Shown here: in pieces, positions 17,931-26,469 of the stretch | Position numbering within the stretch: position 1 is the first letter of the stretch | Layout of the letters: every line of letters starts with the position of its first letter | From: Paenibacillus sp. SYP-B4298 | Lineage (GTDB): Bacteria > Bacillota > Bacilli > Paenibacillales > Paenibacillaceae | Direction of reading: 5' to 3' | Assembly: GCF_027627475.1 (NCBI RefSeq) | Contig: NZ_CP115484.1 | Coordinates: forward strand, 4,134,501 to 4,198,500 | DNA length: 64,000 bases | Translations under genes and position numbers: made by a program | Notes under the pieces: generated by a model | The model's input: only the letters and a program-made list of their open reading frames with translations | Database searches by the model: none | Told to the model about the DNA's origin: nothing

Positions 17931-18053
17931 ATGCTTGGGGGAATTGCAGCAGCACTGCTCATTGTAACACTGCTGATTATTGCCGCCTCAGAGCGGGCGG
18001 ATAGCATCATCTGCCCACGCTCAGAGCGTGCGCCCGATTCGGATGGCGAATAG
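17931..18053 (+). CDS. 40-residue single-pass membrane peptide
   Basis: GGAGG with five-base spacing precedes an ATG opening a 40-codon frame. The product starts MLGGIAAALLIVTLLIIAAS, a clear transmembrane helix, followed by a short polar tail ending in DSDGE. It lies 100 bases after telA and 69 before the next gene on the same strand. Below usual gene-finding limits; support is the ribosome-binding site, the helix and operon position. Confidence 0.5.
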   Translation: MLGGIAAALLIVTLLIIAASERADSIICPRSERAPDSDGE

Positions 18054-18122
18054 CCCCCGCCGGGCCACTGGCATGGAGGCTTGCTGGATGATCGGGATAA
18101 TCGAAGCTTGGGAGTGAGGACC

Positions 18123-18683
18123 TTGCAAGAATTTGAATACGAGCTAAAGACGGACAACTCCATTAATCTGCGATACTATTATGGGGACGAGTGGTTTACC
18201 TTCACGCTCTACCGCAGCGAGCAGCACTGGATTCTCCATCCTTTTGAGGGCATGCTGATCCGTAATGCTGATATTTGCCGCCTAGTCATGACAGAGCTAT
18301 TCCAGAACAAACGATTCCAGGTCATGCTCGCCCGCGAGAATATTATCCTAGCTTCCATCCGTTCCTCCGTGGATCTGGAGCCAGAGGACGGCTACATGGG
18401 AGTGGATGACCGCTCAGGGGGACAGGAGCATGATGGTGATGAGCTGGATCAGTGGATTCAGTACCATACATGGGATGAGATGGTGCAATTCGAGAAGGAC
18501 TTGATTGAGGAGCGGCTGACCGTGTATAAGGAGATTCTACGCCGTATGTTCATGCAGGACATGTCCCCTGCCGACGAGGAATTTCGCAATGTCCAGCAGA
18601 TGATTCGCACCTATGAGGAGGCTCATCAGCAACTGTCCTCTCCAGGAGACTCCTTCTTCGACTTCAACAAGCGCAGATTCTAA
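18123..18683 (+). CDS. uncharacterised protein at the end of the Ter operon
   Basis: About 186 residues starting with MQEFEYELKTDNSINLRYYYGDEWFTF. The start is uncertain: no in-frame ATG exists near the N-terminus, and I prefer the TTG at 18123 because GGAG lies eight bases upstream; GTG at 18114 or TTG at 18081 are alternatives. The protein is acidic and soluble, with a beta-like N-terminal part, an acidic middle (DLEPEDGYMGVDD) and a helical C-terminal half (EEMVQ-like region, YKEILRRMFMQ, EEAHQQL). I recognise no family. A strong terminator follows, so it ends the stress operon. Confidence 0.7.
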   Translation: MQEFEYELKTDNSINLRYYYGDEWFTFTLYRSEQHWILHPFEGMLIRNADICRLVMTELFQNKRFQVMLARENIILASIRSSVDLEPEDGYMGVDDRSGGQEHDGDELDQWIQYHTWDEMVQFEKDLIEERLTVYKEILRRMFMQDMSPADEEFRNVQQMIRTYEEAHQQLSSPGDSFFDFNKRRF

Positions 18684-18714
18684 GGCTGGAGCCACACCTG
18701 CTCCAGCCTTTCCT
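18682..18714 (+). terminator. intrinsic terminator of the Ter operon
   Basis: AAGGCTGGAGC, a short loop, GCTCCAGCCTT and then TCCT. An 11-bp perfect stem right after the last stop codon; the T-tract is short but the position is apt. Confidence 0.75.
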
Positions 18715-18751
18715 ATGACGACAGCAATCCTCCCTGAGCATTCTTCCGTAC

Positions 18752-19060
18752 TCAAGCATGATGACGATAGTCAATCTCCAGGAAGCGCTCAACTTCTGTC
18801 TCCCATCTCTCCTGCACGAACTTTACATGAATCGGATGCGCATTATAGGCGTCGTATTCTTCCTGATTGGCAAACTCCATAGCAAACCCGTAATCATAAT
18901 CATTCTTGGGGCTGACCTGACGGTATACTCGAAAGTTCTTGACAACGGGAATCGCTGTTAGCGCCGCCTCCCCATCTTGCAAGAAGCGCTGCTCTTCCTC
19001 CGATCCTGCAGGATGCTTCAATGTAAATATAACGGAATGCAATATCCATTCTGCTGACAT
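18752..19060 (-). CDS. Dabb-family (stress-responsive A/B barrel) protein
   Basis: A 102-residue small alpha/beta protein: WILHSVIFTLKH at the start, AALTAIPVVKNFRVYRQVSPKNDYDYGFAMEFANQEEYDAYNAHP in the middle and FVQERWETEVERFLEIDY near the end. These are the hallmarks of the dimeric Dabb ferredoxin-like barrel (length ~100). Members range from stress proteins to cyclases; nothing here shows a substrate. It is convergent with the Ter operon and stands alone. Confidence 0.85.
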   Translation of the reverse strand: MSAEWILHSVIFTLKHPAGSEEEQRFLQDGEAALTAIPVVKNFRVYRQVSPKNDYDYGFAMEFANQEEYDAYNAHPIHVKFVQERWETEVERFLEIDYRHHA

Positions 19061-19270
19061 CGCCTATCCTCTCCTATCTTCGATCTGTGTTCTATTCCTT
19101 TAAAATTATACCAGAGCAAATTCGGATTGTATTCCTTCCTTCATTCCTTCATTCCTTCACTTCTCAATTTATATGTTCCCTAATTAGGTAATTTTGTAAT
19201 TAAATATAAGTATTAGGTGGATACTAAGCCCGTACCATCACAATATGACAACAAAGGAGCACGCTAACCA

Positions 19271-19600
19271 GTGAATCAGAATCTTTCAAGCCAAATTCAA
19301 CAATGCGAGCAAATCCTGCACCAACTGATGAACCAGACGCAGCAAGCGAGCCAAAACTATCAGCAATTGCTGCAGCAAGAACAGCAAAATGCCGCTCGCT
19401 TGGACGAGCTGGCTGCGCGCGAGCGTCAAGCAGCACAGATCATCCAGCAAGCACTGCAAGGACACCAGGTAGCAATGCAACAGATGCAGCAGGCTGTACA
19501 AATCTGCAATCAACTGGAGCGCATCGAGCAATCCCAGATGAGCTATGGCGCGATGAATGCCACCAACCAGAACAGCTATCAGCCAAGAAGCTTCCAATAA
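19271..19600 (+). CDS. Gln-rich coiled-coil protein
   Basis: A 109-residue protein from a GTG start 12 bases after AAAGGAG. It is about one quarter glutamine with heptad-like spacing (IQQCEQILHQLMNQTQQ; LDELAARERQAAQIIQQAL) and a disordered Asn/Ser/Gln tail. Such short Gln-rich helical proteins appear in spore-formers, sometimes linked to the spore coat, but I cannot assign a function. Monocistronic; an AT-rich stretch upstream (19170-19215) could hold its promoter, and a perfect hairpin follows. Confidence 0.7.
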   Translation: MNQNLSSQIQQCEQILHQLMNQTQQASQNYQQLLQQEQQNAARLDELAARERQAAQIIQQALQGHQVAMQQMQQAVQICNQLERIEQSQMSYGAMNATNQNSYQPRSFQ

Positions 19601-19677
19601 AGAGCGACTAATCACTCCTCTTGCGCCCTGTCCCTACAACACCGCATTCAAGGGAGAGGGTCAGCCCGTAGACGGCT

Positions 19678-19710
19678 CGAAGAGCCAGTGACCCTATCAC
19701 TGGCTCTTCG
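19678..19710. terminator. perfect 14-bp inverted repeat between convergent genes
   Basis: CGAAGAGCCAGTGA and TCACTGGCTCTTCG flank a 5-base loop. It has no T-tract on either strand, so it may be a 3'-end stabilising structure or a protein site rather than a classical terminator. It lies between the plus-strand Gln-rich gene and the minus-strand membrane gene. Confidence 0.5.
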
Positions 19711-19781
19711 TCATACCGGGGGCGAATAGCTGTCTGGGGACATTCTGGATAGCCCCTCACAATCTAATCATCGTAGCGACT

Positions 19782-20045
19782 TTAATCCTGAAGTCTCCTA
19801 TGTCGAGCAACCATTGAGGAGTAAAGAATCAGCATTAATACCATTGTGAGAGGAATGGAACTGGGCTGATAAAGTATCCAGCTCATAGCAACTCCAATAA
19901 TTAGAATGGATAAAACGAATAGGCTGCTCACATAGTTTGGCCTTTTGGAGCGTTTGAAGATATAACGAATAATGAGTACAGCGATAACTGCGTAAAATGA
20001 TATAAGTGCAAAAATACCTAGTAGTGCAATTGCCATGGGGGGCAT
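19782..20045 (-). CDS. small three-helix membrane protein
   Basis: An 87-residue hydrophobic protein: MPPMAIALLGIFALISFYAV, then LFVLSILIIGVAMSWILYQ, then LTMVLMLILYSSMVARH give three membrane segments, with a basic patch KRSKRP between the first two. The ATG at 20045 has AAGGAG ten bases upstream; a GTG three codons earlier sits too close to it. The 28-residue frame described next ends 23 bases upstream, suggesting a two-gene unit. No family recognised. The coding sequence is more AT-rich than its surroundings. Confidence 0.6.
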   Translation of the reverse strand: MPPMAIALLGIFALISFYAVIAVLIIRYIFKRSKRPNYVSSLFVLSILIIGVAMSWILYQPSSIPLTMVLMLILYSSMVARHRRLQD

Positions 20046-20068
20046 ATTTGACACACTCCTTCAATGGC

Positions 20069-20155
20069 TCATTTGACATTAAATAATAAAAAAATAATCA
20101 TAGCTATGCTTACTATAATATACGATAGTATAGCAGCTCTAACAACCATCTTCAT
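20069..20155 (-). CDS. 28-residue hydrophobic peptide upstream of the small membrane gene
   Basis: GAGGG, nine bases, then ATG opens a 28-codon frame giving MKMVVRAAILSYIIVSIAMI plus IFLLFNVK, a basic start and a single membrane helix. It ends 23 bases before the next gene's start, overlapping its ribosome-binding region. It could be a leader or a toxin-like small membrane protein. Evidence is limited to layout. Confidence 0.35.
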   Translation of the reverse strand: MKMVVRAAILSYIIVSIAMIIFLLFNVK

Positions 20156-20189
20156 GAATCGTATCCCTCATTAAAAGGTTGCCGCTCGC

Positions 20190-20222
20190 AAAAAAACGCC
20201 CGATTATAAAAATCAGGCGTTC
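20190..20222 (-). terminator. intrinsic terminator of the sugar ABC transporter operon
   Basis: On the minus strand ACGCCTGATT pairs with AATCGGGCGT (one mismatch) over a 5-base loop, followed by TTTTTT. It lies 28 bases beyond the last permease stop. Confidence 0.8.
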
Positions 20223-20249
20223 CTCATTAAGCTATGAATCATCGACCTA

Positions 20250-21077
20250 TCAGCCCTTGACAGCACCAGCAGCGATTCCCTTGACGATATGCTTTTGCAT
20301 AATGATAAAGAAGATGAAGATCGGCACCAATGTAACAATCGTAAGTGTCATGAACATCGGCCAATCAACGGTAAATTCGCCTTTGGCTTTATAAATTTGC
20401 AGAACGAGCGTCGACTTGGAGGTGGAGTTCAAAAACAGCATCGGCGCCAAAAAGTCATTCCATATCCACATCGTCTGAAAGATGATACTTGTGATCGTAA
20501 TGGGTTTAAGCAGCGGAAAGATGATCCGCCAGAAGATGCCCCCTATACTACAACCATCAATGACAGCCGCTTCGGGCAGCTCCCGCGGGATCGACTTCAT
20601 ATAGCCCATCATGAGGAAGAAGACGAACACCGAGCCGCTCATATACAGAATGATCAAGCCATATATTTTGTCGATCAATTGCAGACCACTCATCAGTTGG
20701 AATAACGGAATGAGAGTCGCCTGGAACGGAATCATGAATCCGGCGAGCAGATAGAGCATAGCGAACCGTGTGAATCGATTCGTATTGAATACAACCGGGT
20801 AGGCCGCCATCGCACCAATCAGTACAATCAACAAGACAGAACAGACGGTGATGGTCAAGCTGTTCCAAAAGCTGAGCAAGATCGAGGTCTCTTCGAACAC
20901 CTGAACATAGTTGCTAAAGATCCACTTCGAAGGGAGCGCCATCGGGCTCTTCGCGGCATCTTGCATCGTCTTGAACGTGTTGACAATAATCAGATAAAAC
21001 GGGAAGAATGCAATCAATCCGACAGGGAGCATGAGCAGGTCTAGAATCCATAACCGTTTATTATAGCTTTTCGTCAT
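20250..21077 (-). CDS. carbohydrate ABC transporter permease (MalG-type)
   Basis: A 275-residue MalG-family permease with about six membrane segments. The coupling EAA motif is visible as IPRELPEAAVIDGCSIGGIFWRIIFPLLKP, which contacts the ATPase. It ends with the typical QKHIVKGIAAGAVKG. It pairs with the MalF-type gene upstream, overlapping it by four bases (ATGA), and with the binding protein encoded first. No ATPase gene is present, as usual for MsmK-sharing Firmicute sugar importers. Confidence 0.95.
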   Translation of the reverse strand: MTKSYNKRLWILDLLMLPVGLIAFFPFYLIIVNTFKTMQDAAKSPMALPSKWIFSNYVQVFEETSILLSFWNSLTITVCSVLLIVLIGAMAAYPVVFNTNRFTRFAMLYLLAGFMIPFQATLIPLFQLMSGLQLIDKIYGLIILYMSGSVFVFFLMMGYMKSIPRELPEAAVIDGCSIGGIFWRIIFPLLKPITITSIIFQTMWIWNDFLAPMLFLNSTSKSTLVLQIYKAKGEFTVDWPMFMTLTIVTLVPIFIFFIIMQKHIVKGIAAGAVKG

Positions 21078-21958
21078 TGTAGCCCCTGCTCCCTTCGCTG
21101 CATAACTGTAACCTGGAAGATCGCAATCGCTAACACGATGAGGAAAAAGACGATCGACATCGCTGATGCTAGACCATACTGTGTCTCCGATATTCCCCTT
21201 AATACGATAACCTGGGTGATCGAGTACGTCTCATAGCCAGGCCCGCCCTTGGTCAAGGCGAATGGAATCTCGAATACCTTGAGCCCGCCGGTAAGCAGCA
21301 GCATCACGCTGACCGTCATCGCAGGCGCAAGGAGCGGAATCGTGATATATCGGATCTGCTGAAAACGGCTCGCCCCATCGATAGAGGCCGCTTCATAATA
21401 ATCCTTCGGAATGGATTGCAGAAAGGCCAGATATAACACGGCATGCCACCCTGTTATCGCCCATGTGGCCACAACGATCGTAGACAGCTTCGCCAGTAAC
21501 GGATCGGACAGCCATGGCTGCGGACCGATGTTAAACAGCTCTCTAAGCACCGTATTCAGTACGCCCGACCCAATCGGCGCCAGGATAAATCCCCAAATAT
21601 AGGCAAGCAGCAGACCGCTTGGGATGGACGGGAAGAAAAAGATCGCGCGATGAATGTTTCTTGTCAGAAACTTCTGGTCCAAGATCATCGCGAGCGGAAT
21701 AGCTAACAGCGTAACCAGGATCGCCTTGCCAAACGTAAAAAATAACGTATAGGAAATGGCGGATGTAATCGCATCATCACTAAAAATCCGCGCATAGTTT
21801 TTCAAGCCTATAAAGTCATACGCTTCCGTATATCCGTCAAAATTTGTAAAGCTCAAAAAAAACGATTTGATCAGCGGATAGATCGTAAACACGGAGTATA
21901 TAACAAGAATCGGAAGCAAAAACATTTGAAACTGTAGTTGGCGAGCAAATTTAGTCAT
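21074..21958 (-). CDS. sugar ABC transporter permease (MalF/UgpA-type)
   Basis: A 294-residue six-helix permease. N-terminal LLPILVIYSVFTIYPLIKSFFLSFTNFDG is characteristic, as is the EAA loop IPKDYYEAASIDGASRFQQIRYITIPLLAP. It forms the heterodimeric channel with the MalG-type protein. The gap to the upstream binding-protein gene is 85 bases, ordinary for this gene order. Confidence 0.95.
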   Translation of the reverse strand: MTKFARQLQFQMFLLPILVIYSVFTIYPLIKSFFLSFTNFDGYTEAYDFIGLKNYARIFSDDAITSAISYTLFFTFGKAILVTLLAIPLAMILDQKFLTRNIHRAIFFFPSIPSGLLLAYIWGFILAPIGSGVLNTVLRELFNIGPQPWLSDPLLAKLSTIVVATWAITGWHAVLYLAFLQSIPKDYYEAASIDGASRFQQIRYITIPLLAPAMTVSVMLLLTGGLKVFEIPFALTKGGPGYETYSITQVIVLRGISETQYGLASAMSIVFFLIVLAIAIFQVTVMQRREQGLQ

Positions 21959-22043
21959 TATTTGCCTCCTTTGAGACTTTGATTACATCGTTGAGGAGGG
22001 AGGGTAGCCGATTACTATCCCCTCCCCTGTTCATCATTGCCGA

Positions 22044-23348
22044 TTATTTATTTTCCATTTCCTGCAGCTTCTTATCTAATGAAGCCGTTGCTTGCTCCGG
22101 TGTGATTTTGTTTACTGCGATATCCTGGATGGAGACAAGGAACTGGTTGCGCAGCGCTTCTTGGTGTCTCTCCCACGATACCATCGGCAAGTAAATCTTT
22201 CCTGCCATCAGCCCGTCGTTATAGGCCGGGGCATACGCCGGGTGGACTTTGGTTTCATAGCCGTGGGCAGTAATGATGCCGCCTGTACCTTCCTCGAATT
22301 TCTTCAGCCCTTCTTGCGTGGACATATACTCCAGGAACAGCAGTGCTGCTTCCTTGTTTTTCGCTTTGCTGTTAACAGCGAAGCCTACACCAGGAGCACC
22401 GTTGTAATATTTATTGCCGGGCTCTTTTCCTGGAATCGCCATAATTTCGAACTCAATGTCGGGATTCGTCTTCTCTATGGTGGAGATATTCCAAGGGCCG
22501 CCAGGGAACATCGCCACGTTGCCCAGGGAGAACTCGTTCATCACCTGATCGCTTGTCAGACCGATCATGTCTGGCGTCAAAATTTTATTATCGATCAGCC
22601 CTTCCTTCCACATCGTTAACACTTCTGTCCAGCCCTCAGCAAATGTTGCCTCGCCCTTGAACAGCTTCTCATCGAACGCCGGGTCCTTCGACAGGACATT
22701 GCTGCCGAACATAGCGGAATGAATAATCGTAATATCATGCATTCTGTCATAGAGTGGAATGATGCCCGCTTCTTTCAGCTTCAAGCAGACCTGGATGAAC
22801 TCATCCCATGTTTCTGGCAGTTGATTGATGCCGGCCTGTTGGAACAATTGCTTGTTATAGAACAAGCCGCCTGCCCATCCGCTCTGCGTGAAGGCATACG
22901 TTCTGCCAGCTTTACTCAGCATCGGTTTGTTGCTGTCCAGCATCACGGACATGAAGGGTTCGTCCGTCAGATCCAGTGCGTAACCGCCATCGATAACCTC
23001 ATTACGGTTTTCTGCGGCGATGATGAAAATATCAGGTGCCGTATTCGACAGCAGCATCGTCTGAAGCTTGGCAATATAATCTTTTACAGGTGGTGCGAAT
23101 TGAAAGTCGAATGTAATATGCGGATACTTCTCTGTGAAGCCGTCGATGACAGGCTTCATCTCTTTTTCATTGTTCCAGGAAAGAATGCTTAGCTTGACCG
23201 GTTTATCTGCACCGTTACCCTTTGTCGCACTGTTGGTCTTGCCTTCATTACCGCCTGTTTGGCCCGTATTGCTGTTACTGCCGCATGCAGCGAGCACAGA
23301 AGATAAACAAAGGATCGTGATCAAAAGCATCAGAGACGTTTTCTTCAT
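22044..23348 (-). CDS. extracellular sugar-binding lipoprotein
   Basis: A 434-residue family 1 solute-binding protein. The signal peptide ends in lipobox LAAC followed by a Gly/Asn/Thr linker. Conserved parts include SWNNEKEMKPVIDGFTEKYPHI, LYDRMHDITIIHSAMFGS, GNVAMFPGGPWNIS and a C-terminal ATASLDKKLQEM. It captures the sugar for the two permeases downstream. The sugar is unknown; DRMHD and PGGPWN are common in N-acetylglucosamine/oligosaccharide binders but are not diagnostic. A repeated TAAGCACTT element lies just upstream. Confidence 0.93.
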   Translation of the reverse strand: MKKTSLMLLITILCLSSVLAACGSNSNTGQTGGNEGKTNSATKGNGADKPVKLSILSWNNEKEMKPVIDGFTEKYPHITFDFQFAPPVKDYIAKLQTMLLSNTAPDIFIIAAENRNEVIDGGYALDLTDEPFMSVMLDSNKPMLSKAGRTYAFTQSGWAGGLFYNKQLFQQAGINQLPETWDEFIQVCLKLKEAGIIPLYDRMHDITIIHSAMFGSNVLSKDPAFDEKLFKGEATFAEGWTEVLTMWKEGLIDNKILTPDMIGLTSDQVMNEFSLGNVAMFPGGPWNISTIEKTNPDIEFEIMAIPGKEPGNKYYNGAPGVGFAVNSKAKNKEAALLFLEYMSTQEGLKKFEEGTGGIITAHGYETKVHPAYAPAYNDGLMAGKIYLPMVSWERHQEALRNQFLVSIQDIAVNKITPEQATASLDKKLQEMENK

Positions 23349-23379
23349 GTTTGACTAACCCCCATGTAATCTTTTTGTC

Positions 23380-23406
23380 ATAAGCACTTGGTTGTAAGCA
23401 CTTACA
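23380..23406. promoter_or_regulatory. cre-like / operator element upstream of the sugar-binding gene
   Basis: TGTAAGCACTTACA (23393-23406) is an inverted repeat one base away from the ideal cre palindrome TGTAAGCGCTTACA. A second TAAGCACTT lies at 23381-23389, 15 bp away. It sits about 45-60 bases upstream of the start codon, between it and an AT-rich TATAAT-like region, a position fitting catabolite repression. Confidence 0.5.
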
Positions 23407-23492
23407 TGTAGAGTATAATATGGACTCCATTCAATCTGAATTCATATTGTTGCATCATTTATTGTCAAATGTTGCACGGACAGCCTATCCCA

Positions 23493-24638
23493 TTAATGAG
23501 GACGAATTGAGGATGCCCGGTACTCTTTCGGCGTCACGCCGAAATGCTTTTTGAACGCGCGGCTGAAGTGGCTCTCATCCACAAAACCGATTTGCTCCGC
23601 AATGTGATTGTTTCTCCAATTGGTGCCGACGAGTAGCTCGGCGGCTTTGTTCATCCGCACCTGGACTACATACGCCCAATAATTCACCCCGAATTCCTGC
23701 TTGAACGCACGACTTAATTGATACTTGTCTATATCGAAGCGGTCTGCAACCGATTGCAAGGATAGATCCTCCCGATAACAGTCTTCTACATACGGCTTCA
23801 CCCGTCGTACAGCCTCCCGAAGCTTGGAGCCATTCTCCGAAGCAGGCGCTCTTAGCTCTAGCATACTCTCGGCAATTAACTTTGGCAGGAATGCAGCATC
23901 CTGGGCAATGGAGCTGATGCCGACAGACAAGGCGTGGGAAGGTATTAACTCCGCCACCCTTCCCATTACAGCTTCACTACCTTCTCGCAATTGCTCGCTA
24001 GACAGATCGTCCCCTCCCCCGACTAGCACCACTTGCTCCTTGCGGCTCTTACAAGACATCATGCAGTAGATGTTGATGTTCGATCGTTCCTGCAGCAGGC
24101 CGGAATAATCATACTCCGCTGGTTGACCGTCCTCGAATGTCACAATAGCATACCGTTCAATGGCCAGAAATTCCATGCAGTCTCGCAAGGTCGTGAGCGA
24201 ATCTGCTTCGATCTGTCCAGCGTATATCGTCCGCTCAAGTTCGCTGCGAATCGATTTCTGGGCATCTGATATGCACTCCTGAACCAACTCGCGCAGGGCC
24301 TCCCTGAGCAATCCGGCATCGACTGGCTTTAACAGATACTGGGAAACATGAAGCCGAAGCGCTTCCCTGGCATATTCGAATTGATCATACGCACTTAAAA
24401 TAATGGTCCGCGGTATTTTGTCCCTATGTTGTATCCGCTTTAGCGAGTCGATCCCGTTAAGCAGCGGCATATGAATATCCATGATCATCAGATCAGGGCG
24501 GAAGGTTTCGATCATGCTGACGGCTTCTTCTCCGTTATATGCATGCTGCACCTTCGTAAACCCTAGCTCCTTCCAATTCATCACTTTATTTAAATATCGA
24601 TGCAAAGATAATTGATCGTCCACAATAAGCAATTTCAC
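23493..24638 (-). CDS. YesN-type response regulator (REC + AraC helix-turn-helix)
   Basis: A 381-residue response regulator. I start it at the GTG at 24638, directly after GGGGAGG and beginning VKLLIVDDQ, the normal REC start. The receiver has the acidic pair VDDQ, phosphoacceptor DLMIMDIHMPLLNG, and K of YLLKPVD. The C-terminal ~100 residues are an AraC double helix-turn-helix (LQSVADRFDIDKYQLSRAFKQEFG; HIAEQIGFVDESHFSRAFKKHFGVTPKEYR). Its kinase gene ends 22 bases upstream. It probably activates the adjacent sugar ABC operon. Confidence 0.95.
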   Translation of the reverse strand: MKLLIVDDQLSLHRYLNKVMNWKELGFTKVQHAYNGEEAVSMIETFRPDLMIMDIHMPLLNGIDSLKRIQHRDKIPRTIILSAYDQFEYAREALRLHVSQYLLKPVDAGLLREALRELVQECISDAQKSIRSELERTIYAGQIEADSLTTLRDCMEFLAIERYAIVTFEDGQPAEYDYSGLLQERSNINIYCMMSCKSRKEQVVLVGGGDDLSSEQLREGSEAVMGRVAELIPSHALSVGISSIAQDAAFLPKLIAESMLELRAPASENGSKLREAVRRVKPYVEDCYREDLSLQSVADRFDIDKYQLSRAFKQEFGVNYWAYVVQVRMNKAAELLVGTNWRNNHIAEQIGFVDESHFSRAFKKHFGVTPKEYRASSIRPH

Positions 24639-24660
24639 GCTCGCTACCTCCCCATAGCTG

Positions 24661-26469
24661 TTACATTCTGGGTAATACGACATACACGGTTGTAAATTCC
24701 CCTTGCCTGCTCCTGATTTTCAGTCCGTAATCTGGCCCGAATTTCAGACGGATGCGCTGATTGACGTTGAATAGACCGATCCCATCCGGCTGAAAGCCTT
24801 GCTGGCTCAATTGTCTCGTCAAGTGACGGGTCCTGCTTCTCGATATTCCTTTTCCATTGTCCTGAATAACGATCAGGATTCCTTTTTTGACGCTCATTAC
24901 TCTAATCGTCATCCTGGCTGACTGCGGATTCTCGCCAAACCCGTGAATCACAACGTTTTCTATGAGGGGCTGCAGGATCAGCTTAATTGTTCTGTACCTG
25001 AGGATGGACTCGTCCGGGATCAGAAACTCGATGTCTATGCGATCGTCATATTTTTTGTTCACAATATAGAGATAATCTCTCACATTCTGAATCTCTTGTT
25101 CGAGCTCCACCATCTCTTCCGATTGCTTCATGGAATATCTGAGCAGACTGCTCAAGGACAATACCAGATGGTTGGAATCCTCCGTGCTGCCGCAGACAAT
25201 TTCCGTTTGCAGCAGTTGCAGTGTGTTGAATAGAAAGTGCGGATTAATCTGGGACTGCAGCGTCTTGAGCTCTACCTCCTTCAGTGCAATGTCCGATTGA
25301 TAATTTTGTTTGACCAGCGTTTCGATCCGAATAACGAGTTCCCTGAATTTGTCGCTTATCACATCCAGCTCGCGATACCTATATTTATTCCGGATGATAT
25401 AAATATTGTCTTCGCCAATCTTGTCCAATGTGGAGAGCAGTCGTCCAAATGGGCGGGATATTCGGGCGGTGTTCAAGATGGAGATGAGGAGGTTGAGCAG
25501 CAAACAAAGATAAATGAAACCGGTCAAATTGGACTTCAGTGATTCAGATTGCCCTCTGATGACGGACATCGGAATCGTCGAGATCATTCTCCAGCCCTGA
25601 ACGGCGGTCGGGTGGAAGATAACCAGCGTCTCGTTCCCACCCAGCTCGGTAACGAAGCTTCCTGAATCGCTGTCATAGATAAGCTGGATGCCTGAGAAGT
25701 CGAGCCTGGTCCCGATGGCACTACGATCCTTGTGGGCGATGATGGTCTGCTCATTATCGATCATGAAGATGCTCTCGTTGTTTTGATAGGAGCTGAATTC
25801 AAACATGCCGTTGATCTTGGCCAGGTCCAGGTTAGCAATGACCGCTCCGATCGTTCTATAGGTATAATCTTTAACCGGCAGAGCAATCGATAACGTCGGC
25901 TGATTATATCTTGAAATATTATTTTCCAAGTAGTAATCCTGCTTATGGAGACCCAGCGTAATGAATCCTTTGTTGGGCGTATCCGAGATGGCCTGCCTGA
26001 ACCATGCCTGTTCGGTGAAGGGATAATCCCATCGAAGGGATTGCCTGCCATCCAGGTTGTTGACGTAGCCATTTTTGCCCAATATCAGCACATCACTGAC
26101 CATCGACTGCAAGGAAGATACGTTAAATGCAACCTCAGCGATATTCCTCTCATGCTGGATGCGCGCCTCGACATCCATTTCCCTGCCTGGATTCATCATG
26201 CCGACAACCGAGTAATGGCCCGTTAACAGAACGAGCGGACGGGTCGCTTCTTCCAGATTAAAGCTCAGTCCGCGCGCGGCTTGCTCCATGACCTTGTAGC
26301 TGGATTGCGTGACTTCCTTGGTCAGACTCTTCGTTGAGTCCCGAACGGACAGCAATCCCAACAACAATAACAGGAGGATGTTCACAATTAAATAGGAGAA
26401 CATGATCGTTCGAATGATCGTTTTTTTCGTTAAGGAACTGATCAAGAATCTGACAGCATTGTTCATCAT
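24661..26469 (-). CDS. YesM-type sensor histidine kinase
   Basis: A 602-residue membrane kinase. An N-terminal helix (MFSYLIVNILLLLLLGLL), an extracellular Cache-like sensor of ~260 residues (FSSYQNNESIFMIDNEQTIIAHKD), a second helix near residue 305, a HAMP-like linker, then His_kinase LQSQINPHFLFNTLQLLQTEI with the phosphorylated His, and a HATPase domain (LILQPLIENVVIHGF; GKGISRSRTRHL; GIGLFNVNQRIRLKFG). GAGGGACAG precedes the ATG. It pairs with the response regulator immediately downstream. Confidence 0.95.
   Translation of the reverse strand: MMNNAVRFLISSLTKKTIIRTIMFSYLIVNILLLLLLGLLSVRDSTKSLTKEVTQSSYKVMEQAARGLSFNLEEATRPLVLLTGHYSVVGMMNPGREMDVEARIQHERNIAEVAFNVSSLQSMVSDVLILGKNGYVNNLDGRQSLRWDYPFTEQAWFRQAISDTPNKGFITLGLHKQDYYLENNISRYNQPTLSIALPVKDYTYRTIGAVIANLDLAKINGMFEFSSYQNNESIFMIDNEQTIIAHKDRSAIGTRLDFSGIQLIYDSDSGSFVTELGGNETLVIFHPTAVQGWRMISTIPMSVIRGQSESLKSNLTGFIYLCLLLNLLISILNTARISRPFGRLLSTLDKIGEDNIYIIRNKYRYRELDVISDKFRELVIRIETLVKQNYQSDIALKEVELKTLQSQINPHFLFNTLQLLQTEIVCGSTEDSNHLVLSLSSLLRYSMKQSEEMVELEQEIQNVRDYLYIVNKKYDDRIDIEFLIPDESILRYRTIKLILQPLIENVVIHGFGENPQSARMTIRVMSVKKGILIVIQDNGKGISRSRTRHLTRQLSQQGFQPDGIGLFNVNQRIRLKFGPDYGLKIRSRQGEFTTVYVVLPRM

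Noticed and set aside
19131-19165. TTCCT/CATTCCTT short repeats
   Set aside because: Simple-sequence stretch of a few imperfect units between genes; could look like ribosome-binding motifs on the minus strand but no gene follows.
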